Translations under genes and position numbers: made by a program
In this document: positions 25,259-33,785 of the stretch, in pieces
Layout: the number at the start of each line of letters is the position of its first letter
How positions within the stretch are numbered: the first letter of the stretch is position 1
Origin: Catellatospora methionotrophica
GTDB taxonomy: Bacteria > Actinomycetota > Actinomycetes > Mycobacteriales > Micromonosporaceae
Reading direction: 5' to 3'
Length of the DNA: 64,000 nt
NCBI RefSeq assembly: GCF_011297335.1
Contig: NZ_JAAOTJ010000018.1
Coordinates: 1-64,000 of the forward strand
Notes under the pieces: generated by a model
The model's database searches: none
The model's input: only the letters and a program-made list of their open reading frames with translations
Told to the model about the DNA's origin: nothing

Positions 25259-26061
25259 GCCGCGCCGCCGAACACCCGCGCGAACGCCGCGTGCACCGGG
25301 GTGCCGGACAGGTTGTCGTAGATCGCGAAGATGACGCGGTCGAAGCGGTCCACGACGCCCAGCGCGTCCGCGAAGGCTCGCGCGACCACCGCCGGATCGT
25401 TGCGGAACACTCCGCAGCCCCACGCGCCGAGCACGAGGGTGCGGTGCCCGTGCGCGGCGGCCACGGTCAGCACCCGCGTCGCCCGGCGCAGCAGCACGGC
25501 GGGCACGTCGGGCAGATCATCGGCCTGGTTCCGGGCGATCGCGCCGAAGTTGGGCGCGGCCGCGGTCAGGAACGACGTGCGGTATGCCTCGTCGAGCAGG
25601 TTGCCCTTGTCGTCGCGGAACACCGGCACACCTGGCGAGTAGACGACCCGGTCGCTGTAGCGCAGGTCGCGCTGCGCGCGGTGGTAGGCGTAGAAGTCCG
25701 GGGCGGCCAGCAGGCTCGGGTAGAGGGCCGACGCGCGGGCGATGCTCTCCTCCTGCGCCTTCGCGCCGCCGAGGAAGCCGCCACCGGGGTTCTTCGCCGA
25801 GGCGAACACCAGGCACGCCGCCGCCGGACCGGCCCGGCGGGCGGCGACCAGCGTCGACTCCCGGGTCACCTCGATCACCGGCTGCGCCTCGCGGGCTCCG
25901 CTCGGGGTGAGCGCTTCGTCCGGCTCGTGGTGCCGGGTGCCCGCCACGGCCGCGCGTACCGCCGCTCCGATCGCGACGGTCGTGCCCGCCTCGTTGCGGT
26001 AGTCGCCCCGCTCGGCGATCTCCACCGTCTGCCGTGCGATCTCCCGCAGCCGCCCGCTCAC
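25249..26061 (-). CDS. TIGR02452-family protein with PARG/macro-domain-like signature
   Basis: A 270-residue protein of the microbial poly(ADP-ribose) glycohydrolase-like group. The catalytic signature GGG-FLGGAKA-QEE (GGG-x7-QEE) starts near residue 100, and the family end GAWGCGVFRNDP is near residue 215. Such proteins bind or hydrolyse ADP-ribose conjugates and may reverse ADP-ribosylation of nucleic acid or protein. The GTG at 26061 (MSGRLREIARQ) follows GGTGGCAGG and gives the family-typical N-terminus; longer starts run into the aldo/keto reductase region. No ADP-ribosyltransferase is visible nearby. Confidence 0.87.
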   Translation of the reverse strand: MSGRLREIARQTVEIAERGDYRNEAGTTVAIGAAVRAAVAGTRHHEPDEALTPSGAREAQPVIEVTRESTLVAARRAGPAAACLVFASAKNPGGGFLGGAKAQEESIARASALYPSLLAAPDFYAYHRAQRDLRYSDRVVYSPGVPVFRDDKGNLLDEAYRTSFLTAAAPNFGAIARNQADDLPDVPAVLLRRATRVLTVAAAHGHRTLVLGAWGCGVFRNDPAVVARAFADALGVVDRFDRVIFAIYDNLSGTPVHAAFARVFGGAAQS

Positions 26062-26134
26062 CCTGCCACCCCGTCCGTCTTCGCCACGACGGCAACGGTG
26101 ACAGGGCCGCCGCCCGGCGGCAACCGCATTGTGG

Positions 26135-26186
26135 AAGGGGTTGCTCGTTTCCGGACGACAAAGCGTCCCGAAACGAGCAACCCCTT
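26135..26186. terminator. 23-bp near-perfect inverted repeat
   Basis: Arms 26135-26157 and 26164-26186 pair over 23 bp with one mismatch and a 6-nt loop. It follows the aldo/keto reductase gene (minus strand, ends 26195) and precedes the TIGR02452 gene on the same strand. It is a likely terminator without a T-tract. Confidence 0.72.
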
Positions 26187-26194
26187 TCCCGACG

Positions 26195-27193
26195 TCAGCC
26201 GCGCAGGTCGGCGAGCAGTGATTCGACCTCGGCGAAGGCGTCGGCAGGCAGCGGGGTGCGGGCGAGCGGGGCGAAGTTCTCCTCGGCCTGGGCGACGGTG
26301 CGGCAGCCGGGGATGGGCAGGTTGTCGGGGCTGCGGGCGAGCAGCCAGCCGAGCGCGCCCTGGGTGAGGGTGCGCCCGTCGGCGGTGAGCGCGTCGCGGA
26401 CCCGGTCGACGCGGTTCGCCCACTCCGGCGTCGGCACGCCGGCGGTGAACCAGCGCAGCCACTCCGGGTTCCTGCCGCGTACGTCGTCGCCGCCGAGCGC
26501 CCCGGTGGCCCCGTGGTACTTGCCGGTGAGCAGGCCCATCGCGAGCGGTCCGCGGTTGAGCCCGGCCAGGTTCCAGGTCGCCAGCACGTCGACCATCGCG
26601 GCGTTGTCGTTGAGCACCGAGGTGTCGTACTGCACCGCGGCGCAGTGCGCCCCGGCCTCGGCGAACGCGGTCGCCCGCGCCGGGTCGTCGGTGCTCCAGC
26701 CGTACGCCCGGATGCGGCCCTGAGCGACCAGGCCTTCGAGGGTCTCCACCAGGTCGAGGGCCTGATCGACGGGCAGGTGGCCCAGGTGCAGCTGGTAGAG
26801 GTCCAGGTGGTCGGTGCCGAGCCGGTCGAGGATGCCGTCGAGGCAGCTGACGGCGTACGCGGGCGAGGCGTCCTCGCCGGTGGCCAGGCGGGTGCGCTCC
26901 TGCACGGTGAAGCCGAACTTGCTGGCGATGACCGCGCTGTCCCGCCGTCCGGCCAGGGCCTTGCCGAGCACCCGCTCGCTGTGGCCCGCACCGTAGTTGC
27001 TGGAGGTGTCGAACAGGGTGATGCCGTGGTCGAGGGCCGCGTGCACGGTGCGGATCGACTCGTCGTCGTCGACCTCGCCCCAGCCGTACGGCTGCCCGTC
27101 GTCGCCCCAGAGCGGGCCGCCGATCGCCCAGCAGCCCATGCCCAGCGCGCTGACCTCGATCCCGCTGCGGCCCAGTGTCCGTGTCGTCGTCAT
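26195..27193 (-). CDS. Aldo/keto reductase
   Basis: A 332-residue NADPH-dependent oxidoreductase with an (alpha/beta)8 barrel. It opens TRTLGRSGIEVSALGMGCW and has the catalytic Asp-Tyr region FDTSSNYGAGHSE, then IASKFGF with the Lys and DLYQLHLGHLPVD with the His-type position. The C-terminal NADPH-binding loop is IPGCRTVAQAEEN. Substrates are unknown. It is divergent from a MerR-family gene, and the perfect 20-bp palindrome at 27209-27228 between them marks it as the probable MerR target. The ATG at 27193 (MTTTRTLG) is the family-typical start. Confidence 0.9.
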   Translation of the reverse strand: MTTTRTLGRSGIEVSALGMGCWAIGGPLWGDDGQPYGWGEVDDDESIRTVHAALDHGITLFDTSSNYGAGHSERVLGKALAGRRDSAVIASKFGFTVQERTRLATGEDASPAYAVSCLDGILDRLGTDHLDLYQLHLGHLPVDQALDLVETLEGLVAQGRIRAYGWSTDDPARATAFAEAGAHCAAVQYDTSVLNDNAAMVDVLATWNLAGLNRGPLAMGLLTGKYHGATGALGGDDVRGRNPEWLRWFTAGVPTPEWANRVDRVRDALTADGRTLTQGALGWLLARSPDNLPIPGCRTVAQAEENFAPLARTPLPADAFAEVESLLADLRG

Positions 27194-27208
27194 GTGGATC
27201 AGCCTCAC

Positions 27209-27228
27209 ACCTGGAGCGCGCTCCAGGT
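27209..27228. promoter_or_regulatory. Perfect 20-bp MerR-type operator palindrome
   Basis: ACCTGGAGCGCGCTCCAGGT reads identically on both strands. It lies between the divergent aldo/keto reductase and MerR genes, in the place and with the CTGGAG...CTCCAG arms expected for a MerR-family operator between a widely spaced -35 and -10. Confidence 0.85.
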
Positions 27229-27245
27229 CAAGCTATGGTGGCGCG

Positions 27246-27617
27246 ATGAGCGCGTACACCCCCTCCGAGACGTCCCGGCGCAGCGGCTTCAGCCTGGACA
27301 CGCTGCGCTACTACGAGCGCATCGGCCTGCTCAGCGAGATCGACCGCACCCCCGGCGGGCAGCGGGTGTTCTCCGACGACGACCTGGGCTGGCTCGGGCT
27401 GCTGCGCTGCCTGCGCGACACCGGGATGCCGATCAACCAGATGTGCCGCTTCGCGGAGCTGGCCCGCACCGGCGAGCAGAGCATCGCCGACCGGGTGGAG
27501 CTGCTGCGCGCCCACGCGGCGGCCGCCGAGGAGCAGATGGCGCTGCTGGAGCGGCAGTACGGGCACCTGCGCGAGAAGATCCGCTACTACGAGAGCGTGC
27601 TGGCCGAAACGCCCTAG
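27246..27617 (+). CDS. MerR-family transcriptional regulator
   Basis: A 123-residue regulator. The N-terminal winged helix reads TSRRSGFSLDTLRYYERIGLLSEIDRTPGGQRVFSDDDLGWLGLLRCLRDTGM, and the rest is the dimerisation coiled coil (AAEEQMALLERQYGHLREKI). No metal-binding cysteine cluster is present, so it is closer to the small-molecule or redox-responsive branch. Its ATG at 27246 lies 18 nt after the operator palindrome. It ends 3 nt before the convergent GntR gene. Confidence 0.9.
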   Translation: MSAYTPSETSRRSGFSLDTLRYYERIGLLSEIDRTPGGQRVFSDDDLGWLGLLRCLRDTGMPINQMCRFAELARTGEQSIADRVELLRAHAAAAEEQMALLERQYGHLREKIRYYESVLAETP

Positions 27618-27620
27618 CCG

Positions 27621-28367
27621 TCAGCGCGGCGGCGCGCCCCACCGCACGGACACCTGGTTGACGGTGCGCTCGGCGCGCACCTGCATCTGCCCGCCCGCGA
27701 GCACGGCCCGGTCGACCACGCCGACCGCGCCGTCGCGGGTGCGCGTCACGCGGTCGCTGACCAGGACCGGGCTGTCCGCGCTCTGGTGCAGCAGGGCGGC
27801 TCCGGCCTCGCCGAGGGTGGCGGCGGCGATGCGCTCGGACGCCGAGGCGATCTCCATCCCGGCGTCGGCGAGCGCCGCGTACAGGGCCGTGGCGGTGAAG
27901 TCGACGCCGCGCACCAGTGGCGCGTACGGCTGGTCCACCCAGGACACCTGGTGGATCGCGGGCACCCCGTCGAGCAGCCGGAGCCGTTCCAGCCGCAGCG
28001 CCTTGGCGGTGCCGTCGCGCTCGCCCCACAGCGCGCTGGCCCAGGCGGGCATGGCGCGCAGGGAGCTGGACACGACCTCGGTGGTGACCTGGTGTCCCTG
28101 GTCACGCAGGTCGTCGACGAAGCTGCGCAGCGTGTCCAGCCGGTATGCGGGCCGCGCGGGCGCGACGAAGGTGCCCCGCCCGGCCTCGACCACGATCAGC
28201 CCGTCGTCGATCAGGGCCTGCAGCGCCTGCCGTGCCGTCGCCAGCGCCACGTCGTACCGCGCGCTCAGTTCCCGCTGCGCGGGCAGCGCCGTGCCCGGCG
28301 GGTACTCCCCGGCGCGGATGCGCTCGGCGAGGTCGGCGGCGATGACCCGGTAGCGGGGCCCGGCCAT
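27621..28367 (-). CDS. GntR-family regulator with UTRA ligand domain
   Basis: A 248-residue regulator. Residues 1-75 form a GntR winged helix (RYRVIAADLAERIRAGEYPPGTALPAQRELSARYDVALATARQALQALIDDGLIVVEAGRGTFV), and residues about 90-240 a UTRA domain of the HutC type. A CAGGAG site precedes the ATG at 28367. It is convergent with the MerR gene and lies upstream of trpBA on the same strand, but a 169-base spacer separates them. The ligand and target are not evident. Confidence 0.9.
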   Translation of the reverse strand: MAGPRYRVIAADLAERIRAGEYPPGTALPAQRELSARYDVALATARQALQALIDDGLIVVEAGRGTFVAPARPAYRLDTLRSFVDDLRDQGHQVTTEVVSSSLRAMPAWASALWGERDGTAKALRLERLRLLDGVPAIHQVSWVDQPYAPLVRGVDFTATALYAALADAGMEIASASERIAAATLGEAGAALLHQSADSPVLVSDRVTRTRDGAVGVVDRAVLAGGQMQVRAERTVNQVSVRWGAPPR

Positions 28368-28536
28368 GCGGTGGCTCCTGACGGTCGGCGGCGGGACCGC
28401 TCCAGTATCAGCGATCCCACCGCCACCGCGTCAGCCGCAGGTACGGCGTCGCGGCGCACGGGCCCGTTCCCGCCGCCCCCCGGTCGGCGGGGCAGCGCGT
28501 CCGGCACTGCCCTGACGGGCACGGCCCGCTGCCGGT

Positions 28537-29340
28537 TCAGCCGGAGGTCGCGTCCAGGGCGTCGCGCAGCGCGCGGACCTGCGCGCCCAACTCCTCGGGG
28601 GTCGCGCCGTCGAGCAGCCGACGCATCAGCGCCGAGGCGACCACGACGCCGTCGGCGGCGCGGGCTCCGGCGACCGCGTGCTCGGGGGTGGAGATGCCGA
28701 AGCCGAGCAGTACGGGCAGGTCGCCGTGCGGCTTGAGGCGGGCCGCGAACTCTCCGGCCGACGCGGGCAGCTCGGCCCGCTCGCCGGTGGTGACCATCGC
28801 GGTCATGGCGTAGACGAAGCCTCGGCTGCGGGCCGCGACCTCCCGCAGTCGCGACGGCGAGCCGCTGGGCGCGGCGACCAGGACCAGGTCGACCTCCGCT
28901 GCGGCGGCGGCCTGCTCCAGCTCGCCCAGTTCCTCCAGGGGCAGGTCGGGCACGATCAGCCCGCGCACCCCGGCCTCGGCCAGCGCGGCGCAGAACCGCG
29001 CGTGGCCCTCGCGGGCCACCAGGTGGTAGTAGGTCATCACGATGAGCGGCACGGGCAGGCTCACCTCGCGCAGGTCGGCGAGGATGCCGCGGACCGTCGC
29101 GCCCCGGTGCAGGGCCCGTTCGGAGGCCTCCTGCACGGTCGGCCCGTCGATCATCGGGTCGGAGAACGGCAGCCCGATCTCGATGGCGTCGGCACCGGCG
29201 TCGGCGTACGCCCGCAGGTGGTCGGTCCAGTCGGCGCTGATGCCGCCGGTCACGTAGGGCACTAGCAGTCCGCGCCCGGCGTCGCGGCGTTCCCGCAGGT
29301 GCGGGCCGACGGCCACGCCGCGGACGGTGGTGGTGGTCAC
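28537..29340 (-). CDS. trpA: Tryptophan synthase alpha subunit
   Basis: A 267-residue TIM barrel that cleaves indole-3-glycerol phosphate to indole and glyceraldehyde 3-phosphate and passes indole to TrpB. The catalytic Glu54 is in IEIGLPFSDP and Asp65 in PMIDGPT, the same 11-residue spacing as E49/D60 in E. coli; the C-terminal phosphate loop GFGISTPEHA is also present. The GTG at 29340 overlaps the TGA of trpB (GTGA), so the two are coupled for equal expression. No other trp gene is in the window. Confidence 0.96.
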   Translation of the reverse strand: MTTTTVRGVAVGPHLRERRDAGRGLLVPYVTGGISADWTDHLRAYADAGADAIEIGLPFSDPMIDGPTVQEASERALHRGATVRGILADLREVSLPVPLIVMTYYHLVAREGHARFCAALAEAGVRGLIVPDLPLEELGELEQAAAAAEVDLVLVAAPSGSPSRLREVAARSRGFVYAMTAMVTTGERAELPASAGEFAARLKPHGDLPVLLGFGISTPEHAVAGARAADGVVVASALMRRLLDGATPEELGAQVRALRDALDATSG

Positions 29341-30581
29341 GGGATCTCCATCAGGGTGTTGGTGTCCTTGTCGCCGCGGCCGGACAGGGTGATCAGCACG
29401 GTCGCGCCGGGGGGCAGTTCGCCGTCGCGGGCGGCGCGCAGCACCCAGGCGACGGCGTGCGCGGACTCCAGCGCGGGCAGGATGCCCTCGCTGCGGGCCA
29501 GCCGCCGTACCGCGTCGATGACCTCGCCGTCGGTGACGGTGACGTAGCGCGCCCGGCCGAGGTCGTGCAGGTGGGCGTGCTCGGGGCCGATGCCGGGGTA
29601 GTCCAGGCCCGCGGCGACGGACTCGGCTTCCAGGATCTGGCCGTGCTCGTCCTGGATCGCGTACGACCGGTGGCCGTGCAGGACCGCGACCTTGCCGCCG
29701 GAGATCGCCGCGCCGCCGGCGGCCTCGACGCCGATCAGCTTCGCCGGCGTGCCCGCGAACCCGGCGAAGGTGCCCGCGGCGTTGGAGCCGCCGCCGACGC
29801 AGGCCACGACGTAGTCGGGGATCGCGGCGGGCAGTTCGGCGGCACACTGGGCGCGGGCCTCGTCGCCGATGACCCGCTGGAACTCGCGCACCATCCACGG
29901 GTACGGGTGCGGGCCCATCACCGAGCCGAGGCAGTAGTAGGCCTCGTCGGCGCAGGTCACCCAGTGCCGCATCGCTTCGCTGGTGGCGTCCTTGAGCGTA
30001 CGGCTGCCGCTGGTGACCTCGACCACCTCCGCGCCGAGCAGGCGCATCCGGTGCACGTTGAGCGCCTGGCGGGCCATGTCCTTGCCGCCCATGAACACGG
30101 TGGCCCGCAGCCCGAGCAGCGCGGCGGCCGTGGCGGTGGCCACGCCGTGCTGGCCCGCGCCGGTCTCGGCCAGCAGCCGGGTGCGTCCCATCCGGCGGGC
30201 CAGCAGCGCCTGACCGAGCACGTTGTTGATCTTGTGGGAGCCGGTGTGGGCCAGGTCCTCGCGCTTGAGCAGCACGGAGACGCCGAGTTCGGTGGACAGG
30301 TTCCAGGCCGGGGTGACCGGGGTCGGGCGGCCTGCGTACACGGTGAGCAGCCGGTCGAGGTCGCGGCGGAAGCCAGCGTCGGCCCACGCCTCGCGGAATG
30401 CCTCCTCGACCTCGGCGCAGGCCGGGATGAGCGCTTCGGGCACGTAACGGCCCCCGTACTCGCCGAACCGGCCGGCGGCGCCCGGGTCGTGCATCAGCCC
30501 TGCGGCGGGCAGCAGCGCGGGCAGGCCCGCGGCGGTGATGGCACCCACAGTTCCTCCAACTGTTCTAGAACTGTTGTCCAT
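29337..30581 (-). CDS. trpB: Tryptophan synthase beta subunit
   Basis: A 414-residue PLP enzyme that condenses indole with serine to tryptophan. The PLP lysine is Lys117 in HTGSHKINN, preceded by LLKREDL; the glycine-rich phosphate loop CVGGGSNAAG is near residue 265. The start is uncertain. The ATG at 30581 gives an extra N-terminal 30 residues and no clear ribosome-binding site. A GTG at 30548 lies 3 nt after a strong GGAGGA (30552-30557), and an ATG at 30494 (MHDPGAAGRFG) would also match the family start. Upstream of the GTG is the repeat AACTGTTCTAGAACTGTT. It forms an operon with trpA. Confidence 0.94.
   Translation of the reverse strand: MDNSSRTVGGTVGAITAAGLPALLPAAGLMHDPGAAGRFGEYGGRYVPEALIPACAEVEEAFREAWADAGFRRDLDRLLTVYAGRPTPVTPAWNLSTELGVSVLLKREDLAHTGSHKINNVLGQALLARRMGRTRLLAETGAGQHGVATATAAALLGLRATVFMGGKDMARQALNVHRMRLLGAEVVEVTSGSRTLKDATSEAMRHWVTCADEAYYCLGSVMGPHPYPWMVREFQRVIGDEARAQCAAELPAAIPDYVVACVGGGSNAAGTFAGFAGTPAKLIGVEAAGGAAISGGKVAVLHGHRSYAIQDEHGQILEAESVAAGLDYPGIGPEHAHLHDLGRARYVTVTDGEVIDAVRRLARSEGILPALESAHAVAWVLRAARDGELPPGATVLITLSGRGDKDTNTLMEIP
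30557..30576. promoter_or_regulatory. Operator-like CTAG-centred repeat at the trpB start
   Basis: CAACTGTTCTAGAACTGTTG combines a 10-bp palindrome (GTTCTAGAAC) with a direct repeat of AACTGTT. It covers the first codons if trpB starts at 30581, or lies just before the ribosome-binding site if the start is at 30548. Either way it could be a repressor site or leader element; no function is proven. Confidence 0.35.
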
Positions 30582-30595
30582 AGTGGCACAGCGAA

Positions 30596-30624
30596 GGGCC
30601 GCCCCGCCAGTCGCGGGACGGCCC
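30596..30624. terminator. Hairpin terminator of the ATPase operon
   Basis: Arms 30596-30607 and 30613-30624 pair over 12 bp with one mismatch and a 5-nt loop, 15 nt after the end of the dual-ATPase gene and before trpB. It separates the two transcription units. Confidence 0.65.
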
Positions 30625-30638
30625 TGTCACGGGGGTGC

Positions 30639-33600
30639 TCAGCGCTTGGCGCGCTCGACGACCTCCTCCGTGGTCAGCGGGCTCTTCGGGTGGTGGCTCA
30701 GGCACAGCGAGCCGCGCATCTTGCGGAACGCGAAGCCCTCCCCCGAGGCGTAGAACTCCCCGGTGCCCAGGCGCGAGATGTCCGGCACATCCACGCCCTT
30801 GGCCCGCGCCATCTCCCGCGCCGCCTCGATCTGCGCCGGGGCGTTGAGCAGCCCGAAGAACTGCGTCGCGGCGTTGCCCGCGATCCGGTTGTGCAGCCCC
30901 TTCGGGGCCTGCGTGGCGAAGACCAGGCCCAGGCCGTACTTACGGGCCTGCGAGGCCAGCGCCAGGGTGCTCTGCGTACACGCGGTCAGCGGGCCGGACG
31001 GGGCGAGGGTCTGCGCCTCGTCCATCACCAGCAGCCCGCCCAGCGGCCGGTCGCCCGCCGGGTTCTTCTTGATCCACGCGAACAGCGCCAGTTGCAGCTG
31101 GTTGACGAAGCTCTGCCGCTGCTGCTCCGAGGGCAGCCCGACCAGGCTGATCACCGACACCCGGGCGCGCTTGCCGGGCGCGGGCGTCAGCAGCAGGCCC
31201 GGATCGGCGGGCGCGCCACCACCGCCGAACAGGGCGTCGGTCACCATAGCCGCGGTCAGGTTCTGCGACAGCTCGAACGCGATCTTCTCGGCGTCCTCGA
31301 GCTGGCTCACCCCGTCCGGCAACGCGCTGAGCACCCCGACGAAGGCGCGGATGCCCTCGCCGCCGCTGCGGGCGAAGTGCCGCAGTGCCTCGTTGAGCAC
31401 CGCCTGCCCGCGCAGTGCCTTGGCCGTGCTGCCGTCGACCTTGGCGCGCGGCGCGAGGCTGGCCACCGCCGCGTCGATGGCCGCCCCGAACTCGTCGGCG
31501 TCGTCGCGGATCGTCGCGAACTCCGGCAGCGGCTGGAACGTCAGCGGCCGCCCCGCCTCCCGCCGCGGCGTCCACACCACGACGTCGGTGTTGGCCAGGT
31601 ACTCCGCCGAGCGGGCCGCGTCGCCGTCCGACCAGCCCGCGGGCGGCTCCGGCCAGGGATCGCCGAGCCGGGCCAGGTCGTTGTTCGGGTCCAGCACGAT
31701 CGTGGACACGCCCTGCAGCGCGCACTCCTCGATCAGCCGCCGGATCAACACCGTCTTGCCCGACCCGCTGCCCGCGAAGATCGCGGTGTGCTTGCGCAGC
31801 GACTCCAGGTCCAGCCGCACCGGCTCGCCGTCGTCGAACCCGGCCCCCAGCGTGATCGTGTGCGCCGCCGCGACAGAGGGGGCCGCCGGCGCCCCGGCCC
31901 CGCCCGGCGTCGGCGTCAGGTGGACCGCGCGGCGGCGCTCTCCCGCCTCCGCCGCCATGGCGATCTCGGCCACGACCTCGCCGAGCACCGTACGCAGCAG
32001 CATCGTGCGGCCCGCCGGACGGCGCGCGGCCAGCCAGGCCGCCAGCCCGCTGTCGCGTTCGGACAGCAGCTGGCGCAGCGCGACGAACGTACGCAGGTCG
32101 TCCTCGCCGAGGCTCAGCCGGGCCCCGCCGTCCAGGGCGAACGCCTTCAGCGCCTCCTGGGTCTTCGCGCCCTTGTTCCAGTCGGCGTTACGCAGCAGGA
32201 ACAGCTTGCGCTTGCCGATGCCCCGGCTCAGACCCGCGCTGGTCCGGGCCGCCTGCAGGCGCGACAGCGCGGCGATCGCGTTGGTGTGCGCGATGGCCCG
32301 GAACGACCAGTGCTGCTCGTCCTCGGTGGCCTCGTCGAGGCTGCGGCGCAGCCGGGCGTGCAGCGGCACCTTGCCGCCCTGCGGCGGATCCACCCGGAAA
32401 GCCCGCCCCGCCTCCCCGAGCTCCTCGATCCACGCGGCCAGCCCGGCGGTCAGCAGCTCCGGCATCTCGCCGTCCTCGGTCGCGCCGGTCAGCGCCGACA
32501 CCACGTCAGCCGACTCGCGCAGCTCCGCGAAACGCCGGTCGAGCTTGTCGTCCAGCACCTCGTCGGCGGGCGGCAGGATCACCTGCTGCTCGGGGTCGCT
32601 GAAGCCGCCCAGCTCGCGTGCCGAACCCTCCCGCAGGCAGGCCTGCACGTGGTCGTTGATCCGGTTGATGAGCAGCCTCGGGGTGAACACCGTCGCCTCC
32701 GCGAACGCCGCCTCCCGCACCGGCCACGTCGGGTACGGCGGCACGAAGCCCTGCTCGGCGAAGCGCACCGCGAACCGCTTCGCGACGATGTCGCGAGCGA
32801 TGTCGGCGCTGGCGATGCCCTTGAGCGTCACCGGCTCGCGGAACCGGTCGGCGACCGACTTGGTGGCCCGGGTGCGGATCAGCGTCCACGTCGACGGCAG
32901 GCAGGCCAGCACCGTCAGCGTGCGCCGGGTGCTCTGCCGCAGCGCCATCAGCCCATCCGCGATCTGGTTGATCAGCTGCGTCTGCTCGGCGCTCTCCTCG
33001 CCGGCCTCCTTGCCCACGGTGGAGTTCCACAGCTGGGCGACCAGCGTGTCGATCTGGTCGATGGCGACCACCGTGGGACCGGTCAGCGCCAGCAGCTGCG
33101 ACATCTCCTGCATGACCAGCTGCGGCGGCTTCTGCACCGGATGGATGCCCCACTGCTGCCGCTCGCCGGGCTCCATCTCCTGCATCGACTGCAGGTACGT
33201 GTACCCGACGTCCTGCGCGGCCGGGTCACCCGCCGCACCGAGCAGCGCCAGCGCCCGCGCCGTGTGGTGACAGGCCATGCCGACGGGCCCGTCGAAACGG
33301 CGCAGCGCCGCGGCGAACTCGTCGAGATGCGCGCGGGTGAGCGGGGCACGGCCCGTGACGGCAGCCGTCGCCGCCTCGGGGACCTCCGCCGCCGTACACA
33401 GCCGGTCCAGGAACACCGACAGCTGGCTGCCCTGGCCGAGATGGTCGCGCTGCAGGCCGTTGATCACCGCGAGGGTGGCGCTGGACCAGAACGCGGCCCC
33501 GTCCAGCAGCCCGACGAGGAAGAAGTAGCCGCCGCCGAGCTGGGTCTGCTCGCGGATCCAGCCCAGCAGGTGGGTCTTGCCCGAGCCCGGCTGGCCCTGC

Positions 33601-33785
33601 ATGGCGACACCGATCGGGCTGCCGTCGGGGCTGCGCCGGGCGTCGTCGAGCCCGTGCAGGATGTGCCGCACCACGTCGGCGTGCAGGGCCTCGACGTGGA
33701 AGGGCGAGCCGCGCCAGACGTCGTCGGGCACCGGCGCGACGTCGAACCGCAGGTTCGACAGCGCCCGGCGCTGGTCCGGGTTCAC
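30639..33785 (-). CDS. Dual P-loop ATPase: AAA-like N-terminal module fused to HerA/FtsK-like C-terminal module
   Basis: A 1048-residue cytosolic protein with two separate nucleotide-binding modules. The first has Walker A GQPGSGKT at residues 64-71 and Walker B VVAIDQID near 239-246, and looks like a STAND/ORC-type ATPase. The second has Walker A GSGSGKT near 671-677 and Walker B LLVMDEAQ near 918-925, resembling the HerA/DUF87 group of DNA-pumping ATPases. The middle is helical. It is the third gene of an operon with a DUF559 protein and a winged-helix-like protein, joined by GTGA and ATGA overlaps. A DNA-translocating motor acting with a nuclease is the natural reading, as in HerA-nuclease repair or defence pairs. 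I do not recognise the exact family. Confidence 0.8.
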   Translation of the reverse strand: MNPDQRRALSNLRFDVAPVPDDVWRGSPFHVEALHADVVRHILHGLDDARRSPDGSPIGVAMQGQPGSGKTHLLGWIREQTQLGGGYFFLVGLLDGAAFWSSATLAVINGLQRDHLGQGSQLSVFLDRLCTAAEVPEAATAAVTGRAPLTRAHLDEFAAALRRFDGPVGMACHHTARALALLGAAGDPAAQDVGYTYLQSMQEMEPGERQQWGIHPVQKPPQLVMQEMSQLLALTGPTVVAIDQIDTLVAQLWNSTVGKEAGEESAEQTQLINQIADGLMALRQSTRRTLTVLACLPSTWTLIRTRATKSVADRFREPVTLKGIASADIARDIVAKRFAVRFAEQGFVPPYPTWPVREAAFAEATVFTPRLLINRINDHVQACLREGSARELGGFSDPEQQVILPPADEVLDDKLDRRFAELRESADVVSALTGATEDGEMPELLTAGLAAWIEELGEAGRAFRVDPPQGGKVPLHARLRRSLDEATEDEQHWSFRAIAHTNAIAALSRLQAARTSAGLSRGIGKRKLFLLRNADWNKGAKTQEALKAFALDGGARLSLGEDDLRTFVALRQLLSERDSGLAAWLAARRPAGRTMLLRTVLGEVVAEIAMAAEAGERRRAVHLTPTPGGAGAPAAPSVAAAHTITLGAGFDDGEPVRLDLESLRKHTAIFAGSGSGKTVLIRRLIEECALQGVSTIVLDPNNDLARLGDPWPEPPAGWSDGDAARSAEYLANTDVVVWTPRREAGRPLTFQPLPEFATIRDDADEFGAAIDAAVASLAPRAKVDGSTAKALRGQAVLNEALRHFARSGGEGIRAFVGVLSALPDGVSQLEDAEKIAFELSQNLTAAMVTDALFGGGGAPADPGLLLTPAPGKRARVSVISLVGLPSEQQRQSFVNQLQLALFAWIKKNPAGDRPLGGLLVMDEAQTLAPSGPLTACTQSTLALASQARKYGLGLVFATQAPKGLHNRIAGNAATQFFGLLNAPAQIEAAREMARAKGVDVPDISRLGTGEFYASGEGFAFRKMRGSLCLSHHPKSPLTTEEVVERAKR

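Noticed and set aside
30763-33270. An 835-codon Ser/Ala/Arg-rich plus-strand frame
   Set aside because: It lies wholly antisense to the dual-ATPase gene and has no recognisable domain.
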